Assembly: GCA_043228905.1 (NCBI GenBank)
Contig: JBHGNT010000018.1
Location: 10,664,001-10,728,000, forward strand
DNA: 64,000 bases
Source of the DNA: Azolla caroliniana
Lineage: Eukaryota > Polypodiophyta
Direction of reading: 5' to 3'
The notes beneath the pieces were generated by a model, which saw only the letters and a list, made by a program, of their open reading frames with translations, did not search any database and had not been told where the DNA came from. A program made the translations under genes and the position numbers. Below, piece by piece: positions 1 through 11,314 of this stretch (position 1 is its first letter; each line of letters opens with the position of its first letter).

Positions 1-222
1 TTCTTTCTACCTCCTACTATGCTACGATTTGACTTATTATTATGCATCGGGCCGAGCGTGTTTGCACTAATCGCACACGCTCAACTCATGGCCTTTTGCA
101 TATTGCGATATATATCCCACTCTCTCCTCTCTTGAACTCTTACGATAATAATTATTCTTGTGAATTTGGTCGAGCGTGTTTGCTCTAATCGCACACGCTT
201 ATCTCATGGCCGTTTTGCATAT
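1..222. repeat. Tandem-repeat flank, left side of C1
   Basis: Two copies of a unit of about 118 bases are visible, starting near 54 and 172. Each contains GAGCGTGTTTGC followed by an ACACGC arm, so each unit also carries a short inverted repeat. The second copy is cut at 222 by insertion of the retrotransposon C1, and the sequence after 5758 appears to continue it. No gene is seen. Confidence 0.7.
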
Positions 223-905
223 TGTCAGGAATTGGCGCTTTCAAAACCTTTACCTCTCGGCCACAACCGAGGAAACACGCAGTGATCGATGCAGCAGAAA
301 ATCGAAAACACAGAGAGAGACTCGAATGCACAGGATTTAGCGTGGAAAACCCTAGACGGGAAAAACCACGGGAGTGCAAGACTCCAACTATCACTATACG
401 CAAGATATGTACAATGGCGTGCTGCAAGGCGACGACCTTGAGCTCGCTGTCCTCGCCACAGGCGGCGGTATTACACAGAGGCGTCGACCTCTTCCTTTCT
501 CTCTATCTCTCTCACTCTCTCTCTCTGCTACTCTCACTTCACTCCCTCTGAGTGGAAAACAAAAATTGAGCAACAACATAAAACTGTTTGCCCTAAGTCA
601 TATTTATACACATATGACTTTCGGGCTATTTACAAATATAGCCTCAAGGGCCCTTGGCAAACATATTCACAAATATGTCCCCGCATCCGGATCTCTCTCC
701 GGGTACATTCGTCATCCGGCTCCGTAACCGGGGTCATCATCATCCGGATCCGAAACCGGGTCTTCATCATCCGGCTCCGTAGCCGGGGTCTTCATCATCC
801 GGATCCGAACCCGGGTCTTCATCATCCGGCTCCGTAGCCGGGGTCTTCATCATCCGGATTCCCGGACATCCGACCATCCCATCCGGAGGGACCGTAATCC
901 CAACA
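223..905 (-). repeat. C1 3' LTR (683 bases)
   Basis: Downstream LTR of C1 in the minus orientation. It starts TGTCAGG on the plus strand where its partner has TGTTAGG. U3 (right end) holds alternating 27/28-base units built on CATCCGG. This copy has one 55-base double unit fewer than the 5' LTR, which explains its shorter length. Confidence 0.93.
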
Positions 906-919
906 AACTCCCCCTTCAC
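906..919 (-). other. C1 polypurine tract
   Basis: On the minus strand the sequence directly before the 3' LTR reads GTGAAGGGGGAGTTT. It matches the tract in the same position of C4 and is the expected primer site for plus-strand DNA synthesis. Confidence 0.85.
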
Positions 920-3900
920 TTCGGCATGGGATGTCTTTCCAGACCGACCCTCTTCCGGCACGCTTCCAGCTTGTCGGGTGTGAGCACTTTGGTCAGCATA
1001 TCTGACCCGTTCTCGTCCGTGTGGATCTTCGTCAGCACGAACTCCTGGTCTTCTATCCTTTCCCGGATCCAGTGATATCTTCGCTGGATGTGCTTCGTCC
1101 GGGAGTGATAGGCCGCGTTCTTCGCAAGGTGGATGGCACTCTGACTGTCGCAGTAGAGTCGGTACTCCTCCTGCCGGATACCGAGCTCTCTAATAAAGTC
1201 CTTCATCCATATTATTTCCTTGCCGGCTTCAACAGCCGCCATGTACTCCGCCTCCGTGGTTGACAACGCAACCGTCTTCTGCAGCCTCGACTGCCACGAA
1301 ACAGCTCCCCCTGCATACGTCATCACATACCCTGATGTGGACCGGCTGGTATCTGTATCAGCCGACATATCCGAATCGGTAAAGCCGTCGAGTTCGGGCT
1401 TACCGGAGCCGAATCGGAGGCATATGTTTGCCGTGCCCTTCAGGTATCGGAGTATCCACTTGGCCGCGTTCCAGTGCTCTTTGCCGGGATTGCTCATGTA
1501 CCGGCTCACCACTCCGACTGCATATCCTATGTCTGGTCTTGTACACACCATTGCGTACATCAAGCTTCCGACGGCAGAGGCATATGGTACTTTCATCATG
1601 TCCTCCTTCTCAGCCTTTGTCTTGGGGCTTTGCTTGCTGGACAACTTGCAGTTTGCCGGGAGGGTTGACCCGACCGGTCTTGCTTCCGACATGTTGAACC
1701 GGTGAAGCACCTTTGTCACGTACTTCTCCTGTGACAGCCACAACTGCTTCTTCTTCCGGTCCCGGATGATGTGCATCCCTAGTATTTGCCTCGCCGGACC
1801 CAGGTCCTTCATTGAGAAGGTTCGGTGAAGCGCTTTCTTCAGCATCCGTATCTTGACCTGGTCCCGTCCGACGATCAACATGTCGTCCACGTACAGGAGG
1901 AGTATTAGAAAGTCTCCTCCTTCGAACTTCTTCACAAACACGCAGTGATCGGACTGCGTTTTGTGGTACCCTTCGTCGGTCATGAAAGAGTCGAACTTTC
2001 GGTACCATTGCCGGGGAGCCTGCTTCAGTCCGTAAAGGCTCTTCTTCAACCGGCATACCAGGTGCTCCTTCCCTTTCTTCTCGAATCCTTCCGGTTGCTG
2101 CATGTAGATCTCTTCTTCGAGGTCACCGTGAAGGAATGTCGTCTTCACGTCCATCTGTTCTACCTCGAGGTCCATGCTTGCCGCTATGCTCAGCACCGTC
2201 CGGATGGAGGTCATCTTCACTACCGGGGCAAATATCTCGTCGAAGTCGACGCCCTTCTTCTGCTGGAACCCCTTTACCACGATCCTGGCTTTGTATCTCG
2301 GGGGTTTTCCGGCATCTCCCGGTTTCAGCTTGAACACCCACTTGTTTCGAAGTGCCCGCTTTCCTTTCGGCAACTCCACAAGTTCATATGTGTGGTTCTC
2401 ATGCAGGGAATCCATCTCCTCCTGCATGGCACTTAACCACCTGCGGCTATGGGTGTCAAACTTTGCTTCTTCAAAACTCTCCGGCTCCCCTTCGTCGGTT
2501 AGCAGCACGTGCTCTGGTTCCGGGAATCTCCGGGGGGCCCTTCTCTCTCTTAGAGGATATCTCCGTTCCGGAGCTTCGGTAACCGGCTCCTCCGTTTCCT
2601 CTTCATCCGAATCCATTTCGGGATCGGGGTCGGTTCCGGTATCAGTTTCATCTTCCTCGGCCGGTTCTGTTTCTTCACCGTCTTCGGCCGGATCCTCGAG
2701 TGCTAACCGGTCCTTTGCCGGTCGGGACTGCTCCTCGTAGAGTTGATCCTCACCGGTCGACTTAGAGCTCTTCATCTTCTTCTCCGACTCCCAGTCGGCG
2801 AGTGTCTTGTCCTCCATGAAGATGATATCACGACTCCGGAATATCTTTTTGTCGACCGGGTCCCATACTCGGTAGCCGAACTCGTCATCGCCGTAACCGA
2901 GGAATATGCATGGCCGGGTCTTTGGATCTAGCTTTCCTCTCCGGTCCTTTGCCACATGCACATATGCGAGACACCCGAACACCTTCAGATGCCGGTAGGA
3001 TACTTCCCTACCGGTCCACACTCTCTGCGGCGTGTCTCCGTCCAAAGGTACTGAGGGTGATCTGTTTATCACGTATGTCGCCGTCGACATTGCCTCAGCC
3101 CAAAACCCCTTGGGTAATTTCGCATGCGCCAGCATACTCCGGACCCTCTCCATTATGGTCCGGTTCATCCTCTCGGCCAGCCCGTTCAGATTCGGCGTCT
3201 TCGGCACAGTAAACTCGAGCCGGATTCCCTTCGAGCGACAATACTCCTGGAACTGCCCTCGGTATTCTCCTCCGTTATCCGCTCGTATCGCTTTCAGCTT
3301 CTTGCCGGATTCCCTTTCCACTCTCGCGTGGAGTTCTTTGAAGACGCACAACACTTGGTCCTTTGTCTTCAACGGTGCCGTCCACAGCTTCCGGCTGTGG
3401 TCATCAATGAATGTCACGAAGTACTGGGCTCCGCCATGTGACTTCGTTTCTACTTGACACACGTCAGTGTGCACCAACTCCAATGGTGCGCTACGTCTCG
3501 TCGGTGGCCTTGAGTGGAAGGAGGTTCGGTTCTGCTTACCGGCCAGGCAATCGGTGCACTTCTCCAGGTGCACATGCTTCACTGGAATAAGGTTGTCTTC
3601 TGCAAGCCTCTTCATCCCCTTCTCACTCATGTGGCACAGTCTCTTGTGCCACAGCTCACCGGCAGTGTCGGCTGCCACGTTCAACTCCTCCGGACACAAC
3701 CATGCATTCATAAGGTACAGTGTGTTGACCTTCCGGGCCCGAGCCACTATCAGGCTCCCCTTGCTGAACTTCATTACGCCGTTCCGGATGCTACCTGTGT
3801 AGCCTTCATCGTCTAGCCTCCCGGCTGAAATCAGGTTCAATCGAACCTCCGGAACGTGTCGGACATCCTTCAGCAACATTTTGCATCCGGTCGAGGTTGT

Positions 3901-4989
3901 CAACCACACGTCTCCTATGCCGGCAATCCGGCACGTACCTTCATTTCCCATCCGAACACAGCCATGCTCACCGGCTGTGTAGGATGAGAAGTATCTTCTT
4001 TCCGGGGTCAGGTGGAACGACGCTCCGGAATCGACCACCCAGGTAGTCTCATCGCCGGCAATGTTTAGTTCACCTTCTTCGGTGATGAGCATGATCTCCT
4101 CTTCACTTGCCGCGAGTGCCGTCGTTCCTTTCCGGTCCTGCTCTCGCCGATCCGAACCATTCCGGTCCGTGGCTCCCCGGTAAGCACCGCTCCGTTCCGA
4201 AAACTTCTTCGAATTGGTGTCGTCGGCTCCGTTGTCTTTTCAGTAATGCCGACAATTTTTCAGAAAGTGCCCCGGCTTCCCACAGTGGAAGCATGTGGGC
4301 CTTCCTCTTGACTGCGACCGGGTCCCCGACTTCTCCCGTCTTTGCGGACTCCGGTTCCGTTGTCTTCCCCGATCCGATTCGGTAAGCAGCATTTTCGGAT
4401 CGGAGGCCGGTTCTTTATCTCTCCTACGCGCTTCTTCGTTCAAAATGCTTGTCTTTACCGTTTGTAGGGACAAGTTATCTTCGGTGCAGGAGGTGCTGAG
4501 AGTCACCACCAAGTTCTCCCAGCTTTCCGGCAATGTACACATCAGGATGATGGCTTGCATTGCATCCTCCAACGGGAACTTGATCGCCGCAAGCTGGTTC
4601 ACGAATCCCATGAACGTGCTTACGTGTTCCACCATACTCTCGCCGTCCCGGTACTTGAGGTTCACTATCTTCCTCATCAGGGAGGTCCGGTTCAACGCAT
4701 TCTTCCTCTCGTAGAGGCCCGACAGCTTCTGCCACATCTCATATGCGTTGGTGTCGTTCGCCACATGTTGTAGAACGCTCACGTCGACGTATTGCCGAAT
4801 GGTTGCAACGGCTTTCCGGTTCAGAAGCCTCCATTCCGTCTCAAGTACCCCCTTGGGTATTTCCGACCTGTCGATCGGTTCATACAGGTCCCGAACAATG
4901 AGCAGATCCTCCATCTTTATCTTCCAGTCGGCGTAGTTCTGCGCATTCAGCACCATCATCACCGGTTGCCCGCTGCTGCCACCTTCCAT
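916..4989 (-). pseudogene. C1 gag-pol polyprotein with one premature stop
   Basis: A single frame of 1,358 codons encodes a complete copia polyprotein. The start chosen is the Met followed by EGGSSGQ at 4989, matching C4. Gag ends in a CCHC zinc knuckle (CFHCGKPGHFLKNC, residues 233-246). Codon 250 (4240-4242) is TGA where C4 has CGA, a C-to-T change at a CpG. The aspartic protease motif DSGAS lies near residue 320. Next come the GAG-pre-integrase domain (HKRLCHMSEKG), the integrase core, an acidic linker, reverse transcriptase with YVDD (1033-1036) and RNase H (TDSDMS, STTEAEY). Everything after the stop is open. Gag alone would be made; pol would need readthrough or a helper copy. Confidence 0.93.
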
Positions 4990-5005
4990 TTTCTGCACTG
5001 CAATT

Positions 5006-5017
5006 GCTCTAATACCA
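5006..5017 (-). other. C1 primer-binding site
   Basis: On the minus strand TGGTATTAGAGC follows the 5' LTR after three bases. It differs by one base from TGGTATCAGAGC, the standard copia site complementary to the 3' end of plant initiator tRNA(Met). Confidence 0.88.
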
Positions 5018-5020
5018 GAT

Positions 5021-5758
5021 TGTTAGGAATTGGCGCTTTCAAAACCTTTACCTCTCGGCCACAACCGAGGAAACACGCAGTGATCGATGCAGCAGAAAAT
5101 CGAAAACACAGAGAGAGACTCGAATGCACAGGATTTAGCGTGGAAAACCCTAGACGGGAAAAACCACGGGAGTGCAAGACTCCAACTATCACTATACGCA
5201 AGATATGTACAATGGCGTGCTGCAAGGCGACGACCTTGAGCTCGCTGTCCTCGCCACAGGCGGCGGTATTACACAGAGGCGTCGACCTCTTCCTTTCTCT
5301 CTATCTCTCTCACTCTCTCTCTCTGCTACTCTCACTTCACTCCCTCTAAGTGGAAAACAAAAATTGAGCAACAACATAAAACTGTTTGCCCTAAGTCATA
5401 TTTATACACATATGACTTTCGGGCTATTTACAAATATAGCCTCAAGGGCCCCTGGCAAACATATTCACAAATATGTCCCCGCATCCGGATCTCTCTCCGG
5501 GTACATTCGTCATCCGGCTCCGTAGCCGGGGTCATCATCATCCGGATCCGAAACCGGGTCTTCATCATCCGGCTCCGTAGCCGGGGTCTTCATCATCCGG
5601 ATCCGAACCCGGGTCTTCATCATCCGGCTCCGTAGCCGGGGTCTTCATCATCCGGATCCGAACCCGGGTCTTCATCATCCGGCTCTGTAGCCGGGGTCTT
5701 CATCATCCGGATTCCCGGACATCCGACCATCCCATCCGGAGGGACCGTAATCCCAACA
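5021..5758 (-). repeat. C1 5' LTR (738 bases) with promoter
   Basis: Upstream LTR of C1. A TATA box (TATAAATA on the minus strand, 5399-5406) lies between the U3 repeats (about 5500-5710) and a CT/GA-rich leader. The U3 repeats alternate CATCCGGCTCCGTAGCCGG and CATCCGGATCCGAACCCGG type units. The promoter should drive transcription leftwards into gag. Confidence 0.9.
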
Positions 5759-5763
5759 CATAT

Positions 5764-6115
5764 AATGTTGAGTATACCACTCTTCCCCTCTATTGAGCCA
5801 TCACTTGGCCGATTCTAAGGGATGATGTGGCCTTGACGAGGTGTATGTTGCCTACCTATGCCACTCTACTCTCTATTAAGCCATCAATTGGCCGATTCTA
5901 TGGGATGTTGTGGCCTTGACAAGGTATATGTAGCTTACATATGCCACTTTCCTTTTTAATTAGCCATCAATTGGCCGATTCTAAGGGATGATGTGGCCTT
6001 GACGAGGTATATGTCACTTACCTATGCCACTTTCCTCTTTAATTAGCCATTACTTGGCCGATTCTAGGGATATGTGGTGGTCTTGAGGAGGTGCATGTCA
6101 ACTACCCTAGGGTTT
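5764..6115. repeat. Tandem array of about 90-base units
   Basis: Four imperfect copies follow each other, each with GGCCGATTCTA and a nearby ATGATGTGGCCTTGA-like segment, then CCTATGCCACT. The array abuts the C1 target duplication. No coding potential is seen. Confidence 0.8.
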
Positions 6116-7091
6116 CGTATCTTAGGGCATGTTTGATTCCATACACCTAATTGTTGATTATTCTAATTAAATTTTAATTTCATAAGTATTGTTTCACTTA
6201 TATGATTTTCTAGTAATTATTATTTACCCGCCCACAATTAACTATCCTTTTTCCACTTCCTTTTCATGTATAAAGTATTTACATCGTTTATTTTTAATGT
6301 AACCTTTACGTGTAGACTATTTTTTTTCGTATGGAGTGGCTTGTTGAACGATTTTTTTTCAACGGGTCATCTAGGTTTAACTCTTATCATCAAGCCTTAG
6401 AAAACGAGTAAAACCATATGAGTTCCCTTATTGATGTTTTACTCATGGATTTGAGTATTACATCTTTGCGCACAACACCGTCATCACTTGTATCAATTTG
6501 TGGCTTATGTCACAATTGTGCAAGTTATAACAATCATATTGGGATGTATATGTGCATACCTTGCACTTCCCATTTATTTGTGACATTGTTTTTTTCGTAG
6601 GTAACACATGGGTTCTTTTTTTTACCCTTGTTTTCGTCACTACTTAACTCTTATGAGTAGTGCCTTATTTTATCATTTTATCATCACGTTTGCTTATTGC
6701 TCGCAAGACTAGAATATTACTTGTGAGTGCACTTGTTTTTTCACGTAATACACTTTCTCGACCATATAATACATGATGGCTTGGCATTAATATAAGGCTA
6801 TCTAGGAAATTTCATTGATGTAAGAACCATGGTTGAGCCTTGGGGAGCCGCCATGATTACTCAAGATAGAGATCCGAGAAATACATCTTAGCTATGTTTT
6901 CCCCCATGGTTTTTAAAACACCATAGTGTTACCATAGTTATCGGATCTCGAATCACATCTCATATGTCTAGAGGGGTAAAGACATGAGATACTTTCTTGG
7001 ATAAAGTTCTTTCAATCAAAATTTCAAGCATTCATTTTGCTTGTGTATTTTCTGAACCTCCTTATTTTATTGCATACCCACAGCGTGCATC
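6116..7091. other. AT-rich non-coding leader region before G4 gag
   Basis: About 1 kb of AT-rich sequence with homopolymer T runs. I see no gene, no copy of the G4 LTR and no TGG-type primer site. It may be the degraded 5' part of G4 or older host sequence. Confidence 0.5.
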
Positions 7092-8039
7092 ATGGAACAA
7101 GTTTTGAACGCAGTTGGAACGATCTCTCCAAATGAGACCTCTCAACCCCAATCCGCATCTCGCACACAAGCTGAGATCACTATTGAGCAATTGCTCACTA
7201 CTACCTTGAATCAATTGGCCGAAATGAGACAGGCCAATATGGCATTGGAAAAGAAATTCCAAGAATTAACTCTTGAGTCCAAGAAAGAAGATGAACCTTC
7301 CTTCGTAGTCACGCCTTTCAAGGGAGATAAGAAAGAAAGAACCGAGGAGGCCATTAGCACTTGGCTTGGTCGTTGGGAGTCTCACTTTGAGCTTCATCCC
7401 AAGCCCGATGCAGTAAAAATTGGTTATGTCGGTCGTGAGTTAGGTGGCCGAGCTGCTGCTTGGTGGCGTGGCCTAAGGACCGCAAAAAACTTACCCACAA
7501 CTTGGGAAGGTTTCGTTGATGTTTTTAAGAAACAATTCTTGCAGTCACCTTCTCAAACCGAACAAGCGCAACACTTGCTCACATTGTCTAGTAAGCCATT
7601 TACCTCTCTCGAGGATTATGTGCATCACGCTCGGACCCAGATCCAAAAATCGGGACTTACGGGTGAGAAATGGTTTGTCGCTTGTTTTTTGAATGGTATT
7701 CCCAATGGGGATTATCATTGGATTGTCCATGACAAGGACCCCACAACTTTCGAGGAAGCCGTCAACATTGTGCTGCGATACCATAGGACTTCCAAGAAAG
7801 ACCACAATAAACCTGAGTTCGCCAAAACTCCGAATGTCAAGTTCATTGGGAAACGTAAGCAATCCAGTGACACTCTTGACCGCGACTCAAAGAAACCGAA
7901 CCTCTTCTGTGCATATTGCAAGAAGCGGGGCCACACAAAGGATACCTGTCGTCGTCTTGAGAGGAAGTCAATGAACACCCCTCCTCAAGACAAAACTACG
8001 AGTCACACAGCAAATGGAGCTCCACATAAACGCAAGTGA
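7092..8039 (+). CDS. G4 Gag (capsid/nucleocapsid)
   Basis: This 315-residue structural protein packages retrotransposon RNA into cytoplasmic particles. The central region is a Retrotrans_gag domain, recognisable by WLGRWESHF, AAWWRGL and the FKKQF segment (about residues 95-215). A single CCHC zinc knuckle, CAYCKKRGHTKDTC, is at 273-286. The start ATG at 7092 is the first in frame. The end overlaps pol by 26 bases in another frame, so pol would need a frameshift or re-initiation. Length is normal for plant chromovirus Gag. Confidence 0.9.
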   Translation: MEQVLNAVGTISPNETSQPQSASRTQAEITIEQLLTTTLNQLAEMRQANMALEKKFQELTLESKKEDEPSFVVTPFKGDKKERTEEAISTWLGRWESHFELHPKPDAVKIGYVGRELGGRAAAWWRGLRTAKNLPTTWEGFVDVFKKQFLQSPSQTEQAQHLLTLSSKPFTSLEDYVHHARTQIQKSGLTGEKWFVACFLNGIPNGDYHWIVHDKDPTTFEEAVNIVLRYHRTSKKDHNKPEFAKTPNVKFIGKRKQSSDTLDRDSKKPNLFCAYCKKRGHTKDTCRRLERKSMNTPPQDKTTSHTANGAPHKRK

Positions 8040-11000
8040 TCATATCTATCAAGTTCACATGGCAAATGGAAACGTTCAATACAATGGCATTGTTTGTCAA
8101 CTGCCAATTCAAATAGATACTTATTTGGAGAAGCTTGACTTTCATGTTATGAAATTACAATCCGCAGATGTCATTTTAGGATATCCTTGGTTTTTTAATA
8201 AAAACCCTTCTTTGTCCATTGATTGGGTTAATCACTCAATCACATTTGAACTTAATAATTGTAAACATTTTATTCAATGTTCCAAACTTCCTTCTCATTC
8301 ACTTGTGTCTTCTAAATCTTTAAGTGAGTATTCTAGTTCATTAATTTATTCGTGTGTAATTGATCCTGCGGTTCAATTTTATTATTTTAATATTGACGCC
8401 ACACAATTACCACATTTTGAGCAACGATTACTCGACTCTATTTTAGAGGATTTTCAAGATGTGTTTCCTACTGAATTACCGCTTACTTTACCACCTAAAT
8501 GTAATGTGGACCATCAAATTGAACTCATCCCTGGGGCTGCTCCTGTGAGCATTCCACCTTACCGACTTAGTCGATTAGAAGAGGATGAGATCGCTAAACA
8601 ACTTAAGGAATACTTGAGTATGGGCCACAGTAGGTATAGTAAATCACCTTGGGGTGCGCCAGTTCTATTAGTCAAGAAGAAGGAAGGTTCGTGGCGAATG
8701 TGTATCAATTATCGCCGTTTGAATAAAATGACAATTAAGAATGCATATCCATTACCTCGTGCCGATGATTTGATTGATCGTTTGCACGGGGCTCGATATT
8801 TTACGAAAATTGACTTACGAACTGGTTATCATCAGATTCGCATCGCCGAGGATGATATTCCTAAAACCGCTTTTCGTACGCGCTATGGCCATTATGAGTT
8901 TTTAGTCATGCCGTTTGGGTTGACTAATGCTCCAGCCACATTCCAACAAGCGATGAATGATGTTTTCCGAGATCAACTCGGTGATTTTGTTGTCGTCTTA
9001 TTGGATGATATTTTGATATATAGCCGTACCTTGCAAGATCATGTTCAACATGTTCGATTTGTTTTGCGAAAGTTGCGTGACAACTCTTTCTATGCAAAAC
9101 ATTCAAAATGTGACTTCTTCCAAAAATCTATTGTGTACCTAGGTCATTTAATTACAGAAAATGGCGTTGAAATTGAACCTTCTCGTATTGAAAAGGTTAA
9201 ACTTTGGCCCATTCCTCGTAATATTCGTGAACTTAGATCATTCTTAGGGTTTGTTGGATTTTTACGAAAATCAATTCGTAACTATTCCAAATTGACTACG
9301 CCATTAACTGACCTTTTAAAAGGTCATCCACGTAAGTCTGTCAAACCAATTTCATGGAATGAACAACATGACAAATCATTTGAGACACTCAAGGAGCATG
9401 TGTGTCAGGCTCCCACTCTTCTATTACCAGACCCTTCTAAGCCTTTCTCAATTGAAACCGATGCTAGTGATTATGCTATTGGTGCCGTTCTTTATCAAGG
9501 TGGTCACCCGATTGCTTTTGAAAGTAAGAAGCTTGATGCTGCTCAATCTCGGTATTCGGTTCAAGAGAAAGAGTTGTTTGCGGTGATACACGCACTTAAA
9601 ACATGGAGGCACTATCTCTATGGAAATAAATTTGTGGTTACAACAGACCATCAGTCATTAAAGTATTTTTCTGACCAGCCCGATCTTGTTGGTCGTAAAG
9701 GCCGTTGGGCTGACCTTATGCAAGATTTTGATTTTTCCATACGATATCGCAAGGGTTCTATGAACACCGTTGCTGATGCTCTTAGTCGCATTAAAGAAGT
9801 TAACATGCTTAGCTTCACGGAAATAAAATCTGATCTTTTAGATCACCTTCGAGGGAAATACCTTGATGACAGTTATTTCTCAAAATACTGGACGAAAGCC
9901 GAATCTGGTTTAGATGCCGATACTAGCACCCTACCCTCGAAGGCGACCTTTCACATTACAAACGGTTTGCTCTACCGTAGTGGAAAGGTCTGTGTTCCAG
10001 ATTTACCAAATGTTAAACAGAAAATTTTTCATGAATGTCATGATGCACCATCTGCTGGTCATCCTGGAATACAACGCACACTCGTTCTCATCTCGTGTAC
10101 TTTTTTCTGGCCTAAGATGCGCTCTGACATGCATAAATACGTAACTCAATGCTTACAATGTCAGATTAATAAGTCGGAACGACTTAAAGCTGCTGGTCTT
10201 TTACATCCCTTAGATATTCCCAACAATAAATGGGAAAGTATCTCGATGGATTTTATTGTTAGTTTACCTCGTACACAGAGGGGTCATGATGCCATATGGG
10301 TTGTCGTTGACAGACTAACAAAATTAGCTAGATTTATTCCTACAAAAACCACGGTAACCGCTCAACAGTTGGCTTATCAATTTGTTGATGAGTTATTTCA
10401 TTTTTATGGATTACCGATGGATATTGTTAGTGATCGAGATTCCAAGTTTACTAGTGACTTTTGGACTCAGGTCTTTAAGAAACTAGAAACTACGTTGAGC
10501 ATGAGTTCCGCAGATCATCCTCAGTCTGATGGACAAACTGAACGAGTTAATCAAATTATTGAGGACATGCTTCGAGCTTATGTAGCAAAAACCCCTTCTA
10601 AATGGGAGCAATACCTTCCTATCTTAGAATTTGCCTATAATAGCTCTAAACATACATCCACTGGATATAGTCCTTTTATGTTGATGTATGGTTTTCCGCC
10701 ACGTGCCCCAGTTGATGTCACGATTCATCGTGATACATTAGACAGTACACGCAATTTTTTGCAAGACATGAACCAAATGTTGCATATTGCCAAAGAAAAT
10801 GTCAAGACAGCTCAAGATCGTGCTCGATTTTATGCTGATCAGGATAGACGTCCTCGTGCATTTACTATTGGTCAAAAAGTTTTTTTGCGTGTCCCGACTG
10901 ATTCTACGTCATTATCTACGGGCAAGTGCGCTAAGTTAGCCCCACGATATTGTGGCCCATTTGAAATCCTTAAGCGAGTTGGGTCATCTGCTTATCACCT

Positions 11001-11307
11001 TGCCTTACCTCGTAACGTTGGTATTCATCCTGTTTTTCACGTCAGTCGTCTAAAACCATTTTTAGGCTCTGGTGATAACACCATCACAATCCAAGATCTT
11101 GTAACATTAGAGGATTTTTCTTACAAACCTCATGTTCCTGAACGAATTCTTGATTCTCGTACTAAACGTTTACGTTCTAAAGAGATTCGGCTATTCAAGA
11201 TCAAATGGATGGATAAACCTATTGATGATGCCACATGGGAACGCGAGCATTCGCTTAAGGCACAATTTCCTCACTTTATATTGCAAAAGTGCAATCTTTT
11301 GAAGTAG
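8014..11307 (+). CDS. G4 Pol: PR (partial)-RT-RNase H-integrase-chromodomain
   Basis: The open frame has 1,097 residues. Its start keeps only the C-terminal half of the aspartic protease: VILGYPWF is present (about residues 54-61) but no D-S/T-G-A active-site loop precedes it. Reverse transcriptase follows, with LVMPFGLTNAP and LLDD (329-332, in place of YxDD). RNase H has ETDASDYAIG and TTDHQSLKYF. Integrase has an H-H-C-C zinc domain (HECHDAPSAGHPG, CLQCQ) and a DDE core with MDFIVSLP, SDRDSKF and HPQSDGQTERVN. The C-terminus is a chromodomain-like segment with PERILDSR, FKIKWMD and ATWERE, which binds chromatin marks and guides integration. No stop interrupts RT to integrase. The protease gap makes the element non-autonomous. 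Confidence 0.9.
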   Translation: MELHINASDHIYQVHMANGNVQYNGIVCQLPIQIDTYLEKLDFHVMKLQSADVILGYPWFFNKNPSLSIDWVNHSITFELNNCKHFIQCSKLPSHSLVSSKSLSEYSSSLIYSCVIDPAVQFYYFNIDATQLPHFEQRLLDSILEDFQDVFPTELPLTLPPKCNVDHQIELIPGAAPVSIPPYRLSRLEEDEIAKQLKEYLSMGHSRYSKSPWGAPVLLVKKKEGSWRMCINYRRLNKMTIKNAYPLPRADDLIDRLHGARYFTKIDLRTGYHQIRIAEDDIPKTAFRTRYGHYEFLVMPFGLTNAPATFQQAMNDVFRDQLGDFVVVLLDDILIYSRTLQDHVQHVRFVLRKLRDNSFYAKHSKCDFFQKSIVYLGHLITENGVEIEPSRIEKVKLWPIPRNIRELRSFLGFVGFLRKSIRNYSKLTTPLTDLLKGHPRKSVKPISWNEQHDKSFETLKEHVCQAPTLLLPDPSKPFSIETDASDYAIGAVLYQGGHPIAFESKKLDAAQSRYSVQEKELFAVIHALKTWRHYLYGNKFVVTTDHQSLKYFSDQPDLVGRKGRWADLMQDFDFSIRYRKGSMNTVADALSRIKEVNMLSFTEIKSDLLDHLRGKYLDDSYFSKYWTKAESGLDADTSTLPSKATFHITNGLLYRSGKVCVPDLPNVKQKIFHECHDAPSAGHPGIQRTLVLISCTFFWPKMRSDMHKYVTQCLQCQINKSERLKAAGLLHPLDIPNNKWESISMDFIVSLPRTQRGHDAIWVVVDRLTKLARFIPTKTTVTAQQLAYQFVDELFHFYGLPMDIVSDRDSKFTSDFWTQVFKKLETTLSMSSADHPQSDGQTERVNQIIEDMLRAYVAKTPSKWEQYLPILEFAYNSSKHTSTGYSPFMLMYGFPPRAPVDVTIHRDTLDSTRNFLQDMNQMLHIAKENVKTAQDRARFYADQDRRPRAFTIGQKVFLRVPTDSTSLSTGKCAKLAPRYCGPFEILKRVGSSAYHLALPRNVGIHPVFHVSRLKPFLGSGDNTITIQDLVTLEDFSYKPHVPERILDSRTKRLRSKEIRLFKIKWMDKPIDDATWEREHSLKAQFPHFILQKCNLLK

Positions 11308-11314
11308 GGGAGTA

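Larger units (their letters stand above)
223..5758 (-). mobile_element. C1: complete Ty1/copia retrotransposon
   Basis: Both LTRs (223-905 and 5021-5758) begin TGT and end ACA, and the five bases CATAT occur on both sides (218-222 and 5759-5763), a clean target duplication. On the minus strand the order is 5' LTR, primer site, gag-PR-INT-RT-RH, polypurine tract, 3' LTR, which is the copia order. The LTRs differ by only about four substitutions plus one 55-base repeat unit, so the insertion is recent. It belongs to the same family as C4 (52170-57403), C2, C3 and C5. One in-frame stop breaks the polyprotein. Confidence 0.95.

Noticed and set aside
6130-6160. MITE end at GGGCATGTTTGATTCC
   Set aside because: I found no matching inverted end downstream within the AT-rich region.
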